Origin: Ruminococcus sp. UBA4383
GTDB lineage: Bacteria > Bacillota > Clostridia > Oscillospirales > Ruminococcaceae
Direction of reading: 5' to 3'
Length of the DNA: 22,703 bases
Assembly (NCBI GenBank): GCA_002389995.1
Contig: DGRR01000200.1
Span: 460-23,162 of the forward strand
The position numbers were made by a program, and so were the translations under genes. Below are positions 5,971 to 13,332 of the stretch, in pieces; positions within the stretch are counted from its first letter, which is position 1; each line of letters opens with the position of its first letter. The notes under the pieces were generated by a model that was not told the DNA's origin, did not search any database, and saw only the letters and a program-made list of their open reading frames with translations.

Positions 5971-7548
5971 TTATTTGGCGTAGTCGGTGACACGGCTTTC
6001 ACGGATAAGGTTGACCTTAATCTGTCCGGGGTAGTCCATTTCAGTTTCAATCTGCTGAGCGATTTGTCTTGCGACGATAACCATTTTCTCATCATTGATA
6101 ACTTCGGGAACGACCATAATTCTGACTTCACGGCCTGCCTGAACAGCGAAACATTTTTCAACGCCTTCATAGGAATTGCAGATTTCCTCAAGTTTTTGCA
6201 GACGTTTGATATAGCTTTCATAATTTTCGCTTCTTGCGGCGGGTCTTGCGGCAGAAATTGCGTCTGCTGCCTGAACGATACAGGCTATAACAGTTTTAGG
6301 TTCAACGTCATTATGGTGAGCCTCGACAGCGTGTATAACCACGGGGCTTTCATTATATTTTTTACATACGTCAACGCCTATCTGGACATGAGAGCCTTCG
6401 ATTTCGGAAGTGAGGGCTTTACCGATGTCGTGGAGCAGACCTGCTCTTCTTGCCATATTTGCATCAACTCCGAGTTCGGAAGCGAGGACTCCGCAGAGTT
6501 TAGCTACCTCGATAGAGTGGTCGAGGACATTTTGTCTGTAACTTGTACGGAATTTAAGGCGGCCGAGGAGTTTGATAAGTTCGTGGTTAAGACCGTGAAC
6601 ATTTGTTTCAATAACAGCTCTTTCGCCTTCCTGCTTGATACGGTATTCGACTTCACGGCGGGCTTTATCGACCATTTCCTCTATACGGGTGGGGTGGATA
6701 CGTCCGTCGGCGATAAGTTTTTCGAGGGCGATTCTTGCGACCTCACGTCTTATCTGGTCGAAGCACGAGAGAGTTATAGCCTCAGGGGTATCGTCGATAA
6801 TGAGGTCAACTCCCGTAAGAGTTTCGAGGGCTTTGATATTTCTTCCCTCTCTTCCGATGATTCTGCCTTTCATTTCGTCATTTGGCAGGGGGACAACTGA
6901 CACAGCGGCTTCTGACACCTGGTCTGCGGCTACCTTGGCGATAGCAAGTGAAATATAGCTTCTTGCCTTCTCGTTGCATTCGTCTTTGAGCTGTTGTTCA
7001 TACGAGGCAATCTTGACAGCTTTTTCGTGTACAAGGTCGTCCTCAAGCTTGGAAATGATATATTCTTTAGCTTGTTCTCTGGTAAATTCGGAAATTCTTT
7101 CGAGAACGTCCATTTCGCTTTTTTTGATAGCCTCGGCTTCTTTGAGTTTTTCGTCAGCGGATTTAATTTTATTGCTGAGGAGTTCTTCTTTTTTCTCGAG
7201 GTTATCGTTTTTCTTATCGAGATTTTCTTCTTTCTGCTGCATACGTCTTTCCTGACGGGAAAGTTCGGAGCGGCGGTCTTTTATTTCCTTATCTGCCTCG
7301 GTGCGGAGTCTATGTATTTCGTCCTTAGCCTCGATGAGTGCGCTTTTCTTTTTATTATCGGCATCTTTCTCGGCATCTTCGACAATACGTTTGGCTTTTT
7401 CCTCGGCAGAGCCTGTAATAGTTTCGGCTTCCTGCTTACGTTTTTCGACACCTGCCTCAACGCCTTTTTTATAGGCGGTGAAATAGCCTATTGCGAGACC
7501 TGCGGCAAGGGCAACTACGATAAGAATAACTGCGACAATCGTTTCCAT
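5971..7548 (-). CDS. rny: Ribonuclease Y
   Basis: The 525-residue product matches the usual RNase Y length and domain order. It has one N-terminal membrane helix (about 3-25), a long charged coiled coil (about 35-200), a KH domain with GRIIGREGRN (228-237), and an HD domain with HDIGK (373-377) plus downstream conserved HAVEAHHND. The family is the membrane-bound endoribonuclease that starts mRNA decay in many Firmicutes. I choose ATG 7548 (METIVAV) because AAAAGGAGG lies 10 bp upstream; the in-frame ATG at 7557 is one base from that site. A consensus promoter lies about 260 bp upstream, so the mRNA has a long structured leader, possibly for autoregulation. No frameshift or missing catalytic residue is seen. 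Confidence 0.97.
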   Translation of the reverse strand: METIVAVILIVVALAAGLAIGYFTAYKKGVEAGVEKRKQEAETITGSAEEKAKRIVEDAEKDADNKKKSALIEAKDEIHRLRTEADKEIKDRRSELSRQERRMQQKEENLDKKNDNLEKKEELLSNKIKSADEKLKEAEAIKKSEMDVLERISEFTREQAKEYIISKLEDDLVHEKAVKIASYEQQLKDECNEKARSYISLAIAKVAADQVSEAAVSVVPLPNDEMKGRIIGREGRNIKALETLTGVDLIIDDTPEAITLSCFDQIRREVARIALEKLIADGRIHPTRIEEMVDKARREVEYRIKQEGERAVIETNVHGLNHELIKLLGRLKFRTSYRQNVLDHSIEVAKLCGVLASELGVDANMARRAGLLHDIGKALTSEIEGSHVQIGVDVCKKYNESPVVIHAVEAHHNDVEPKTVIACIVQAADAISAARPAARSENYESYIKRLQKLEEICNSYEGVEKCFAVQAGREVRIMVVPEVINDEKMVIVARQIAQQIETEMDYPGQIKVNLIRESRVTDYAK

Positions 7549-7558
7549 ACAGTGCATA

Positions 7559-7799
7559 CCTCCTTTTCAAAAATAATAAGTTTGTATTTAATAAATCTTA
7601 TTACCAAAGGCGGTAAATGCCGCATTATTTTATTCACTTTTCATATATTTATTAAAGCCCGCAGAGCGGGACTGCAAAAAACAGCGGACTTATGTAAAGC
7701 CCGTATATTATTCATGCGGAGACTTATGTGCCGCATAGAATCAAAGATGTAAAACAAGGCTGCATTACTGCCATAGTAATATCTTGTAAATAATACAAC
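7559..7799 (-). promoter_or_regulatory. Long structured 5' leader of rny (or a small RNA upstream of it)
   Basis: Transcription from the promoter at 7806-7834 would give about 240 nt before the rny ribosome binding site, with no convincing ORF. Read on the minus strand, it holds a hairpin ACAAG..ATTACT/AGTAAT..CTTGT (about 7755-7788). Next is ATGCGG/CCGCAT with CACATAAGTCT in its loop. Then comes CGGGCTT/AAGTCCG around TACAT with one G-U pair. Last is CCCGC/GCGGG followed by CTTTAATAAAT, which could act as a weak terminator. The 9-mer ACATAAGTC occurs in both middle elements. I tried T-box, 6S RNA and common riboswitch signatures and saw none. The alternatives are an attenuated leader or an independent sRNA ending near 7650. 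Confidence 0.5.
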
Positions 7800-7805
7800 A
7801 CCTTA

Positions 7806-7834
7806 ATTATACACTTTTTTTCGGATAATGTCAA
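7806..7834 (-). promoter_or_regulatory. Perfect-consensus promoter ahead of rny
   Basis: On the minus strand TTGACA (7829-7834), a 17-bp spacer and TATAAT (7806-7811) match the housekeeping consensus exactly. The predicted start is near 7799. Confidence 0.85.
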
Positions 7835-7899
7835 TAGGATTTTACAGTTATTGGAGCGACATTGTATAAAAATTTTGTTTTAACTTATAAAAGTTATGA

Positions 7900-7951
7900 C
7901 AGGGGTGAACATCATCTGCACTTTTTTCCGTACAGAAAATGTTCACCCCTG
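7900..7951. repeat. 52-nt near-perfect hairpin
   Basis: CAGGGGTGAACAT (7900-7912) pairs with ATGTTCACCCCTG (7939-7951). Inside, read on the minus strand, TCTGTAC pairs with GTGCAGA through one wobble around the loop GGAAAAAA. That gives about 21 pairs with one mismatch. No U-tract follows on either strand, so it is not a standard terminator. It lies between the peptide genes and the rny promoter. It could be an RNase-processed RNA element, part of a small RNA, or a miniature repeat; the family is unknown. Confidence 0.75.
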
Positions 7952-7981
7952 CATATTATCTGTAATCATAAGGATTAAAAT

Positions 7982-8048
7982 ATATACCTCCTTGATACAA
8001 AACTATAAACTAAAATGACATAAGACTTTAAATTAAACTATCCTCCTT
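7982..8048 (-). other. Two orphan Shine-Dalgarno sequences without a proper ORF
   Basis: On the minus strand AAAGGAGGATAG (about 8039-8050) and CAAGGAGGTATATA (about 7981-7994) are as strong as any ribosome binding site here. Neither has a start codon at normal spacing. The next ATGs lie 17-20 bases away and open only a 3-codon and an 8-codon frame (MSF and MITDNMQG). They may mark decayed copies of the upstream peptide units, or sites where ribosome binding stabilises the RNA. Confidence 0.45.
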
Positions 8049-8074
8049 TGTAATTATATTTTAATTGTTACTGA

Positions 8075-8131
8075 TTACCAAAAAAGATTTTTAATTATGT
8101 CGCTTACTGCTTTGAGAAACAAAAGTTCCAT
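8075..8131 (-). CDS. Short amphipathic peptide 2 (18 residues), PSM-like
   Basis: ATG 8131 to TAA 8075 encodes MELLFLKAVSDIIKNLFW. TCAGGAGGTG stands 6 bases before the ATG, the best ribosome binding site context in the window. As a helix, Lys7, Asp11, Lys14 and Asn15 lie on one face; Leu, Ile, Phe, Val and Trp fill the other. This is the build of phenol-soluble modulins and other short membrane-active peptides that are secreted without a signal peptide. The approximately 44-base leader is duplicated in front of peptide 1, so both are probably real and paralogous. Alternatives are a type I toxin or a regulatory leader peptide. Function is inference. Confidence 0.6.
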   Translation of the reverse strand: MELLFLKAVSDIIKNLFW

Positions 8132-8172
8132 TTTTTCACCTCCTGATTTTTATGTTCTGTGTAAATTCGTCT
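8129..8172 (-). repeat. Duplicated leader, copy 2 (before peptide 2)
   Basis: Read on the minus strand it runs from GACGAATTTACACAGAACAT through AAAAATCAGGAGGTGAAAAA to the ATG. Copy 1 (8255-8301) differs by only a few substitutions and small indels. Together they show tandem duplication of a whole leader-plus-peptide unit. Confidence 0.75.
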
Positions 8173-8176
8173 GAAA

Positions 8177-8193
8177 CTGCATCAGAGATGCAG
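8177..8193. other. Hairpin between the two peptide ORFs
   Basis: CTGCATC (8177-8183) and GATGCAG (8187-8193) form a perfect 7-bp stem with a 3-base loop just after the peptide 1 stop. Read on the minus strand only TTT follows, so at best it is a leaky terminator or a processing/stability element that sets the ratio of the two peptides. Confidence 0.6.
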
Positions 8194-8197
8194 ATTT

Positions 8198-8257
8198 TCA
8201 AGAAAACCATCCAACTAACGAATTGAATGCAGCCTTAAATAAACCTATAACGCACAT
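8198..8257 (-). CDS. Short amphipathic peptide 1 (19 residues), PSM-like
   Basis: ATG 8257 to TGA 8198 encodes MCVIGLFKAAFNSLVGWFS, with TCAGGAGGTG 7 bases upstream. Lys8, Asn12, Ser13 and Ser19 share a helical face; the rest is hydrophobic with Phe and Trp. A Cys at position 2 is the only clear chemical handle. It is the first ORF after the terminator at 8342-8372, and the peptide 2 unit follows 66 bases after its stop. Its size, spacing and repeated leader argue against chance. It is too short for AgrD or a leader-type lantibiotic precursor. The closest general resemblance is to phenol-soluble modulins; no homology can be claimed by eye. Confidence 0.6.
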   Translation of the reverse strand: MCVIGLFKAAFNSLVGWFS

Positions 8258-8301
8258 TTTTTTCACCTCCTGATTTTTTGTGTTCTGTATATATATTCGT
8301 T
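8255..8301 (-). repeat. Duplicated leader, copy 1 (before peptide 1)
   Basis: Read on the minus strand it starts AACGAATATATATACAGAAC, continues ACAAAAAATCAGGAGGTG, and ends at the ATG of peptide 1. It matches 8129-8172 along its full length. Confidence 0.75.
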
Positions 8302-8303
8302 CA

Positions 8304-8333
8304 ATGATACAGGAAAGGGACAATTTTTATGAA
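8304..8333 (-). promoter_or_regulatory. Tentative promoter of the peptide genes
   Basis: On the minus strand TTCATA (8328-8333), an 18-bp spacer and TATCAT (8304-8309) give 4/6 and 5/6 matches to consensus. It is clearly weaker than the other promoters here, which could mean activator dependence. Confidence 0.35.
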
Positions 8334-8341
8334 ATTTTTTC

Positions 8342-8372
8342 AAAAAAAAGACAGCGTATAAACGCTGTCTTT
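8342..8372 (-). terminator. Terminator of the MMPL / heptad-repeat operon
   Basis: GACAGCGT (8350-8357) pairs with ACGCTGTC (8362-8369) around ATAA. Read on the minus strand an eight-T run follows. It sits 8 bases past the stop codon at 8380. Confidence 0.9.
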
Positions 8373-8379
8373 CTATTTC

Positions 8380-11010
8380 TTATTCGATGCCGTCAAACAT
8401 ATAGATGAATTTGACGTTTCCGTCCATATCTTCTGATTTTCCGCTGAATGTTCCGTAATCCTGAGATATATCTTTAAGAGCCTTGAATCTGTCTGCTATA
8501 TCGGGGAGTTTTTCGTCAACGGCTTCTGATATTTTTGAAATGCCTTCCTTGTTGAATTTAATCATTCCGTCATTGAGTTCCTTTGAGCCGTCTTTAAGCT
8601 TGCCTATACCGTCCATAAGTGCAGGCATATTGTCTTTGAGAGTAACTATACCCGTATCGAGTTCAGCCGCACCGCCTGCAAGAGTTCCTGCACCGTCACT
8701 GAGTTTAATAAGTGAACTGTAAAGAGTTTCCGCACCGCCTGAAAGCTGACTGCTGCCCGAAAGTATCTGTGAAACACCGCCGTCAAGTTCTCCTGCGCCT
8801 GAATTGAGCTGTACAAGACCCTCGCTCAAAGTTTCCGCACCTGCTGAAAGTTCGCCTGTACCGCCTTTAAGGTCAACTGCCCCTGCCTGAAGTTTCGCAA
8901 GACCTGCATTGAGTGCCGCATTACCGCCTGAAAGCTGTTTTATACCCTCGATGAGTTTATCAAGACTGCCTGTAAGAGTTCCGCTGCCCTGTGCAAACTT
9001 TGATATACCGCTGTCAAGTGCTGATGCACCGTCCGAAAGACTGCCTGCTCCCTGAGAGAGAAGTTCTGCGGAATCAGAAATTGTCTGTGTACCTGCGGAA
9101 AGTTCTTTTCCGCCGTTGTCAAGTGTTTCAAGACCCTGACTTAAAGTCTGTGAACCGTCTGCAACTGCATCAAGACCTGCGGAAAGCTGACCTGCACCGC
9201 CCTGTAACTGCTTTGCACCTGCGGAAAGATTATCCGCACCATCTTTAAGCTGACCGCCTTCCTTCATTGAAGAAGCTATCTGTTTCTGAGATTCAATAGT
9301 TTTTTCAAGAGTTCCTATTGAAACTGCAAGTTCCTGTGAGGGATTCTGTTCATAGAGAGCCTGCAAAGCCGTCAAAGCCTGTTCATTGGCTGATATAGTT
9401 GTATCAAGACTTGCACCTGCGTATTCTATACCGCCTGCGAGACTGTCTGCGCCTGCGGAAAGCGATTCAGAACCGCTTGTGAGGCTGTCTGCACCGTCCT
9501 TTACCTGAGATATACCTGCATTAAGTGTATCTGCACCGTTTTTAGCGGAGGATATACCCTGTGAGAGCTGTTGTGCAGACTGGTTGAGAGTTTCCGTGCC
9601 TGCGGAAAAAGTATTCATATTTTCGGAGAGTTTTTCCGCACCGTCCTTAACCTGTGAACTGCCTGAGGATATTTTCTCAACACCGTCTTTTAGGGCATCA
9701 GTACCGCCTGAGAACTGTGAAATTCCGTCATCAAGCTGTGAAAATCCGTCAACGAGTGAATCAGAGCCGTTTTTAGCCTCTGTGATTCCGTCTGAAAGTG
9801 CATTTGCACCGTCATTTACTTTGACTGCACCGCCTGAGAGAGTTTTTGCGCCGTCATTTGCGGATTTAACACCGTCTTTAAGCTTTGCAGAGCCGTCTTT
9901 CAAAGTCTGTGCACCGTCTTTGAGGGTTACTGTTGAATCGGAAAGAGTTTTTGCACCGTCAGCTATCTGAGATGCACCGCTGCTGAGTTCGTCTGCACCG
10001 CTTTTAAGTTTTGAAGAACCGTCCGCAAGCTTATTAACACCGTCAGACAAATCTTTTGACTTTTTTGAGAGTTCATCTAAACCGCTGTAAAGCTGTGCCG
10101 TACCGTCAGCGAGTTTATTTGCTCCGTCACTGAGTTCCTTTATTTTGTCGGTGAGTTCTCCGAAATCGAAATTATCATCAATATCCATATCCGAGAATAT
10201 TTCATTTGATACAACTGTAACTGAACTTGTCATCTCGAAATTGTTTACATCTGCGGATATTTCAAAATAATCGGGAAGTGATACATCAAATTCGCTTATG
10301 TCGTCAAGTCCGAGACTTTCCTGCAATGCAGGAAATCCGATACCGACAGCGATAAGTCTTTCACCGTCTGATATTACTTTGCCGTTAGTGACTTCAACGT
10401 TGAGGAATTTACCTGTATCGAGGACTGCCGCACTTGCCGTCATGAAAGGAACATACATGGTTCTTTTCTCACCGTTTACAGTTTTAGTAACCTGAGCATT
10501 ATTTTTATAATCCCAGCGGATAGTTACATGACCGCTTTTGCCTTTAAGATTTTCGGGGGAGATTTCATTTCCGTCAAGGTAGTATGTTATATTAACGTCA
10601 ACGGGGAGTTCCTTGTCTGTTGTACCTTTATAATATATATCGTTTCCGTCAGTATTCCATTCAAGGTTTTCACCGTCCTGAGTGAAATCCTCATCGCCCT
10701 TTACGTTTACGATATCCGAAAGTGATGAAATATCTTTAAGTTCGCCTGATGCTGGGGCATTTTTGAGCCAGTCGCTTACGACAACATTTTTAACAGATGA
10801 ATCGTTATTGCAGAGAACATAGACTGTTTCATCTTTTTCGGCATTTTCACCGTTTGACTGTCTTTCCTGTACGGAATCCTCTTTGGATTCCTCTGTATTT
10901 TCGATAATATCTTCTGAATTGTCATTATTTGCGTATGCAAGAGAACCTGTTGCAACTGCGGATATTGCAATTGCTGTAACGGCTGCGATTATTTTCTTAG
11001 AATTTTTCAT
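8380..11010 (-). CDS. Secreted heptad-repeat (xxxLxxG, YhgE/Pip-like) protein paired with the MMPL exporter
   Basis: The 876-residue product has a signal peptide (about 1-28, ending SLAYA) and an acidic stretch. A folded N-terminal region reaches about residue 280. Roughly 500 residues of seven-residue repeats (about 290-810) of the form LSDGANKLADG / LSAGAETLSEG follow, with Gly every seventh position. Such LxxG heptads are known from the extracellular part of YhgE/Pip proteins and from proteins encoded with MMPL exporters. I see no C-terminal membrane segment, so it is probably a free or exporter-bound extracellular partner. It may form a long helical or coiled rod, possibly a conduit across the wall. 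AAAGGGAG precedes ATG 11010. It is 30 bp downstream of the exporter gene, in one operon. The repeats give strong internal DNA similarity, open to recombination. Confidence 0.82.
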   Translation of the reverse strand: MKNSKKIIAAVTAIAISAVATGSLAYANNDNSEDIIENTEESKEDSVQERQSNGENAEKDETVYVLCNNDSSVKNVVVSDWLKNAPASGELKDISSLSDIVNVKGDEDFTQDGENLEWNTDGNDIYYKGTTDKELPVDVNITYYLDGNEISPENLKGKSGHVTIRWDYKNNAQVTKTVNGEKRTMYVPFMTASAAVLDTGKFLNVEVTNGKVISDGERLIAVGIGFPALQESLGLDDISEFDVSLPDYFEISADVNNFEMTSSVTVVSNEIFSDMDIDDNFDFGELTDKIKELSDGANKLADGTAQLYSGLDELSKKSKDLSDGVNKLADGSSKLKSGADELSSGASQIADGAKTLSDSTVTLKDGAQTLKDGSAKLKDGVKSANDGAKTLSGGAVKVNDGANALSDGITEAKNGSDSLVDGFSQLDDGISQFSGGTDALKDGVEKISSGSSQVKDGAEKLSENMNTFSAGTETLNQSAQQLSQGISSAKNGADTLNAGISQVKDGADSLTSGSESLSAGADSLAGGIEYAGASLDTTISANEQALTALQALYEQNPSQELAVSIGTLEKTIESQKQIASSMKEGGQLKDGADNLSAGAKQLQGGAGQLSAGLDAVADGSQTLSQGLETLDNGGKELSAGTQTISDSAELLSQGAGSLSDGASALDSGISKFAQGSGTLTGSLDKLIEGIKQLSGGNAALNAGLAKLQAGAVDLKGGTGELSAGAETLSEGLVQLNSGAGELDGGVSQILSGSSQLSGGAETLYSSLIKLSDGAGTLAGGAAELDTGIVTLKDNMPALMDGIGKLKDGSKELNDGMIKFNKEGISKISEAVDEKLPDIADRFKALKDISQDYGTFSGKSEDMDGNVKFIYMFDGIE

Positions 11011-11040
11011 AAAATAACTCCCTTTCCAAATAATATATGA

Positions 11041-13146
11041 TTAATGTGCAAAATGAAGTCTGTGGTGTCTTTCTTCCGTATTTTCTTTGGGGAGAAATCC
11101 TGCGCTTGTCTTGCATATTACCTTGTCAAAAACCATGAACATTGAAGGCAGTACGGTTAAAACAACTGCCATTGAAATCAGTGCGCCCCTCGAAAGGAGT
11201 ACGCAGAGTGAAGAAATCATTCCTATTTCCGAATAGAATGCAACTCCGACTGTTGCCGCAAAGAATCCGAGTGCTGATGTGAATACCGACTTGATTGATG
11301 TGCTTACTGCAATACCGATACTTGTTTTCTTGTCTTTGCCTGCGGAACGTTCTGTTCTGTATCTTGTAGTCATAAGTATCGCATAGTCAACTGTTGCACC
11401 GAGCTGTATAGTGCCGATTACGACAGATGCTATAAACGGAAGTGATGTATTTGTATAGTAGGATATTCCAAGATTTATCATGATTGCAAGTTCGATAACC
11501 GATACAAGTATTATCGGAAGTGATACCGAACGGAATGTAAGTGCTATGATTATGAATATCGCTGCAATTGAGAGTATGCTTACTACTTTGAAGTCATGGT
11601 TTGTTATTTCAATCAAATCTTTGGTTGCAGGGGCTTCACCGATGAGCATTGAATCTTCGTCATATTTTTCAACTATATCGTTCAATTGTGCAACCTGTTC
11701 ATTTACTGCATCAGATGCGACTTCATATTCTGAACCTATAAGCATTAACTGCCATTCATCGCCTTTGAGAATATCCTTGATATCATCGGGGATAATTTCT
11801 TCGGGGATTGCAGAACCTACAAGCGAATCAAATCCCATAGCGAATTTAACTCCGTCAACGCTTTCAATCTCATTGAGCATTTTCTTAGCCTGTTTTGAAT
11901 TCATTTCCGAATCAACAAGGAGAATATGTGTGCTGTTCATGTTGAAATCCTCCGCAAGCTTAGTATTTGCAATGACGCTTTCAAGGCTTTTCGGGAGAGT
12001 GCTGTCGAGTTTATAATAAACATCATAGTGGTTGTAGCCGTAAAGTGCAGGAACAAGAACCACAACTGCCATTGTAATAAATACTCCCGCATTCTTTACG
12101 ATAAAAAGAGAAGTATGGCGGAAAGCCGGCAGAAAATCTCTGTGTGAGGTTTTTTCAATTGCCTTGTCAAATATAAGTATCATTGAAGGAAGTACCGTTA
12201 CGCAGGATATAACTCCGCATACAACTCCCTTTGCCATTACAATTCCGAGGTCAAGACCGAGTGTGAAACTCATGAAGCACATTGCAAGGAATCCTGCAAC
12301 TGTTGTGAATGAACTGCTGACGACTGATGTTATTGTTGCAGCTATTGCATGAGCCATAGCCTCTTTTTTGTCTGAATATGTCTGCTGCTGTTCCTTATAG
12401 CTGTGCCAGAGGAAGATTGAATAGTCCATTGTAACACCAAGCTGTAATACAAGGGCAAGTGCCTGTGTTAAGAATGAAATCTCTCCCATTACGAAATTCG
12501 TTCCCAGATTCCATACTATTGCAAGACCTATGCTCAGCATGAAGAATACGGGGATAAGGAATGAATCCATAGTGATTACCAGAACTATACTTGTGAGGAT
12601 TACTGCGATAACGGCATATATTATTGATTCGCTGTCGGAAAGGTGTTTCATATCTGCTGTAATTGCGGACATACCGCTGATGAAACACTGTTCATTCGTT
12701 ATATCTCTCATTTTGTCGATAGCTGCGAGAGTACCGTCTGCGGAAGTGGTATCATCAAAGAATACCGCCATAAGGGTTGTATCGTCCTTATTGAAGAAAT
12801 CATATATTTTCTGCGGAAGGACTTCTTTCGGGATATTCAGGTCTGTAAGTGATTCATAGCATACGACATCTGAAACGTGTTCAACCTCTGAAATTTTATC
12901 AGCGGTATCTTTTATTTGTTTTTCGGACATTCCCTCAACCATGACAAAGGAGAAGCCTCCCTGACCAAATTCATCTTTGAGGATATCCTGACCGACCATA
13001 GTATTTATGCCTTTCGGCAGATATGAGAGAATATCATAATTTACTCTTGTGTTGAGATAGCCTATTGCGGAGGGTATAAGAAGAAGAATACCTATGACAA
13101 GTATCAGAACACGGTGCTTTGATACAAACTCACCGAATTTAAGCAT
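11041..13146 (-). CDS. MMPL / RND-family exporter
   Basis: The 701-residue protein has the duplicated RND layout: one N-terminal membrane helix, an extracellular domain and five helices, then the same again. Motifs LGVTMDYSIFL (Asp241-Tyr242) and LGATVDYAIL (Asp586-Tyr587) are the paired Asp-Tyr residues that carry protons in MmpL transporters. Each repeat ends with a VLPSM(I/F)xxFDK motif. It probably exports a lipid, a hydrophobic compound or a drug using proton motive force. I choose ATG 13146 (MLKFGEF) because AAAGAAAGGA lies 9 bp upstream. A longer in-frame start at 13287 would translate through the promoter and operators. It is divergent from the TetR gene and repression by that protein is very likely. 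The substrate is unknown. Confidence 0.9.
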   Translation of the reverse strand: MLKFGEFVSKHRVLILVIGILLLIPSAIGYLNTRVNYDILSYLPKGINTMVGQDILKDEFGQGGFSFVMVEGMSEKQIKDTADKISEVEHVSDVVCYESLTDLNIPKEVLPQKIYDFFNKDDTTLMAVFFDDTTSADGTLAAIDKMRDITNEQCFISGMSAITADMKHLSDSESIIYAVIAVILTSIVLVITMDSFLIPVFFMLSIGLAIVWNLGTNFVMGEISFLTQALALVLQLGVTMDYSIFLWHSYKEQQQTYSDKKEAMAHAIAATITSVVSSSFTTVAGFLAMCFMSFTLGLDLGIVMAKGVVCGVISCVTVLPSMILIFDKAIEKTSHRDFLPAFRHTSLFIVKNAGVFITMAVVVLVPALYGYNHYDVYYKLDSTLPKSLESVIANTKLAEDFNMNSTHILLVDSEMNSKQAKKMLNEIESVDGVKFAMGFDSLVGSAIPEEIIPDDIKDILKGDEWQLMLIGSEYEVASDAVNEQVAQLNDIVEKYDEDSMLIGEAPATKDLIEITNHDFKVVSILSIAAIFIIIALTFRSVSLPIILVSVIELAIMINLGISYYTNTSLPFIASVVIGTIQLGATVDYAILMTTRYRTERSAGKDKKTSIGIAVSTSIKSVFTSALGFFAATVGVAFYSEIGMISSLCVLLSRGALISMAVVLTVLPSMFMVFDKVICKTSAGFLPKENTEERHHRLHFAH

Positions 13147-13171
13147 ACAAATCATTCCTTTCTTTGAATTT

Positions 13172-13190
13172 AACTGATATAATATCAGTT
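13172..13190. promoter_or_regulatory. Perfect palindrome in the exporter 5' UTR
   Basis: AACTGATATAATATCAGTT is a perfect 9-bp inverted repeat around one A. It lies between the predicted exporter start site and its ribosome binding site. The ACTGATA half resembles the three TetR-type sites, so it may be an extra operator; as RNA it would form a hairpin. Confidence 0.6.
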
Positions 13191-13207
13191 TTTTGTTTCT
13201 GCAATAT

Positions 13208-13236
13208 ATTATATTATGAAAATGACCGATAGTCAA
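13208..13236 (-). promoter_or_regulatory. Exporter operon promoter
   Basis: On the minus strand TTGACT (13231-13236), a 17-bp spacer and TATAAT (13208-13213). Operator site 1 (13223-13235) covers the -35 and spacer, the classic position for blocking RNA polymerase. Confidence 0.85.
13223..13235. promoter_or_regulatory. TetR operator site 1
   Basis: TGACCGATAGTCA, a TGAC/GTCA inverted repeat that overlaps the exporter -35. Confidence 0.7.
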
Positions 13237-13255
13237 TATTAAAATCCGAAAAAAA

Positions 13256-13268
13256 TGACTTTTAGTCA
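13256..13268. promoter_or_regulatory. TetR operator site 2
   Basis: TGACTTTTAGTCA, perfect TGACT/AGTCA arms. Its centre is 33 bp from site 1, close to three helical turns. Confidence 0.65.
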
Positions 13269-13308
13269 CATTTTTGTAGACCTGCACAATTTCACCGTTT
13301 ATTTTTTA

Positions 13309-13321
13309 TGACTGATAGTCA
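13309..13321. promoter_or_regulatory. TetR operator site 3
   Basis: TGACTGATAGTCA, perfect TGACT/AGTCA arms. It is 53 bp from site 2 (about five turns) and ends 11 bp before the -35 of the tetR-type gene. Confidence 0.7.
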
Positions 13322-13332
13322 GTTTTATCGTC

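Noticed and set aside
5950..7752. Long plus-strand open frames opposite rny (316 and 252 codons)
   Set aside because: They are antisense to a full-length, well-conserved RNase Y, have Phe/Ser-rich composition typical of reverse-strand shadows, and lack good ribosome binding sites.
7559..7799. T-box, 6S RNA or known riboswitch
   Set aside because: No T-box AGGGTGGNACCGCG motif, no 5'-3' terminal pairing expected of 6S RNA, and no recognised aptamer core was found.
8650..10130. CRISPR-like or satellite repeat
   Set aside because: The periodicity is 21 bp and degenerate; it encodes protein heptads in one continuous frame, with no spacers.
13147..13287. 47-residue N-terminal extension of the exporter
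   Set aside because: It would translate through the promoter, operators and a palindrome; ATG 13146 has its own ribosome binding site and begins a normal MMPL N-terminus.
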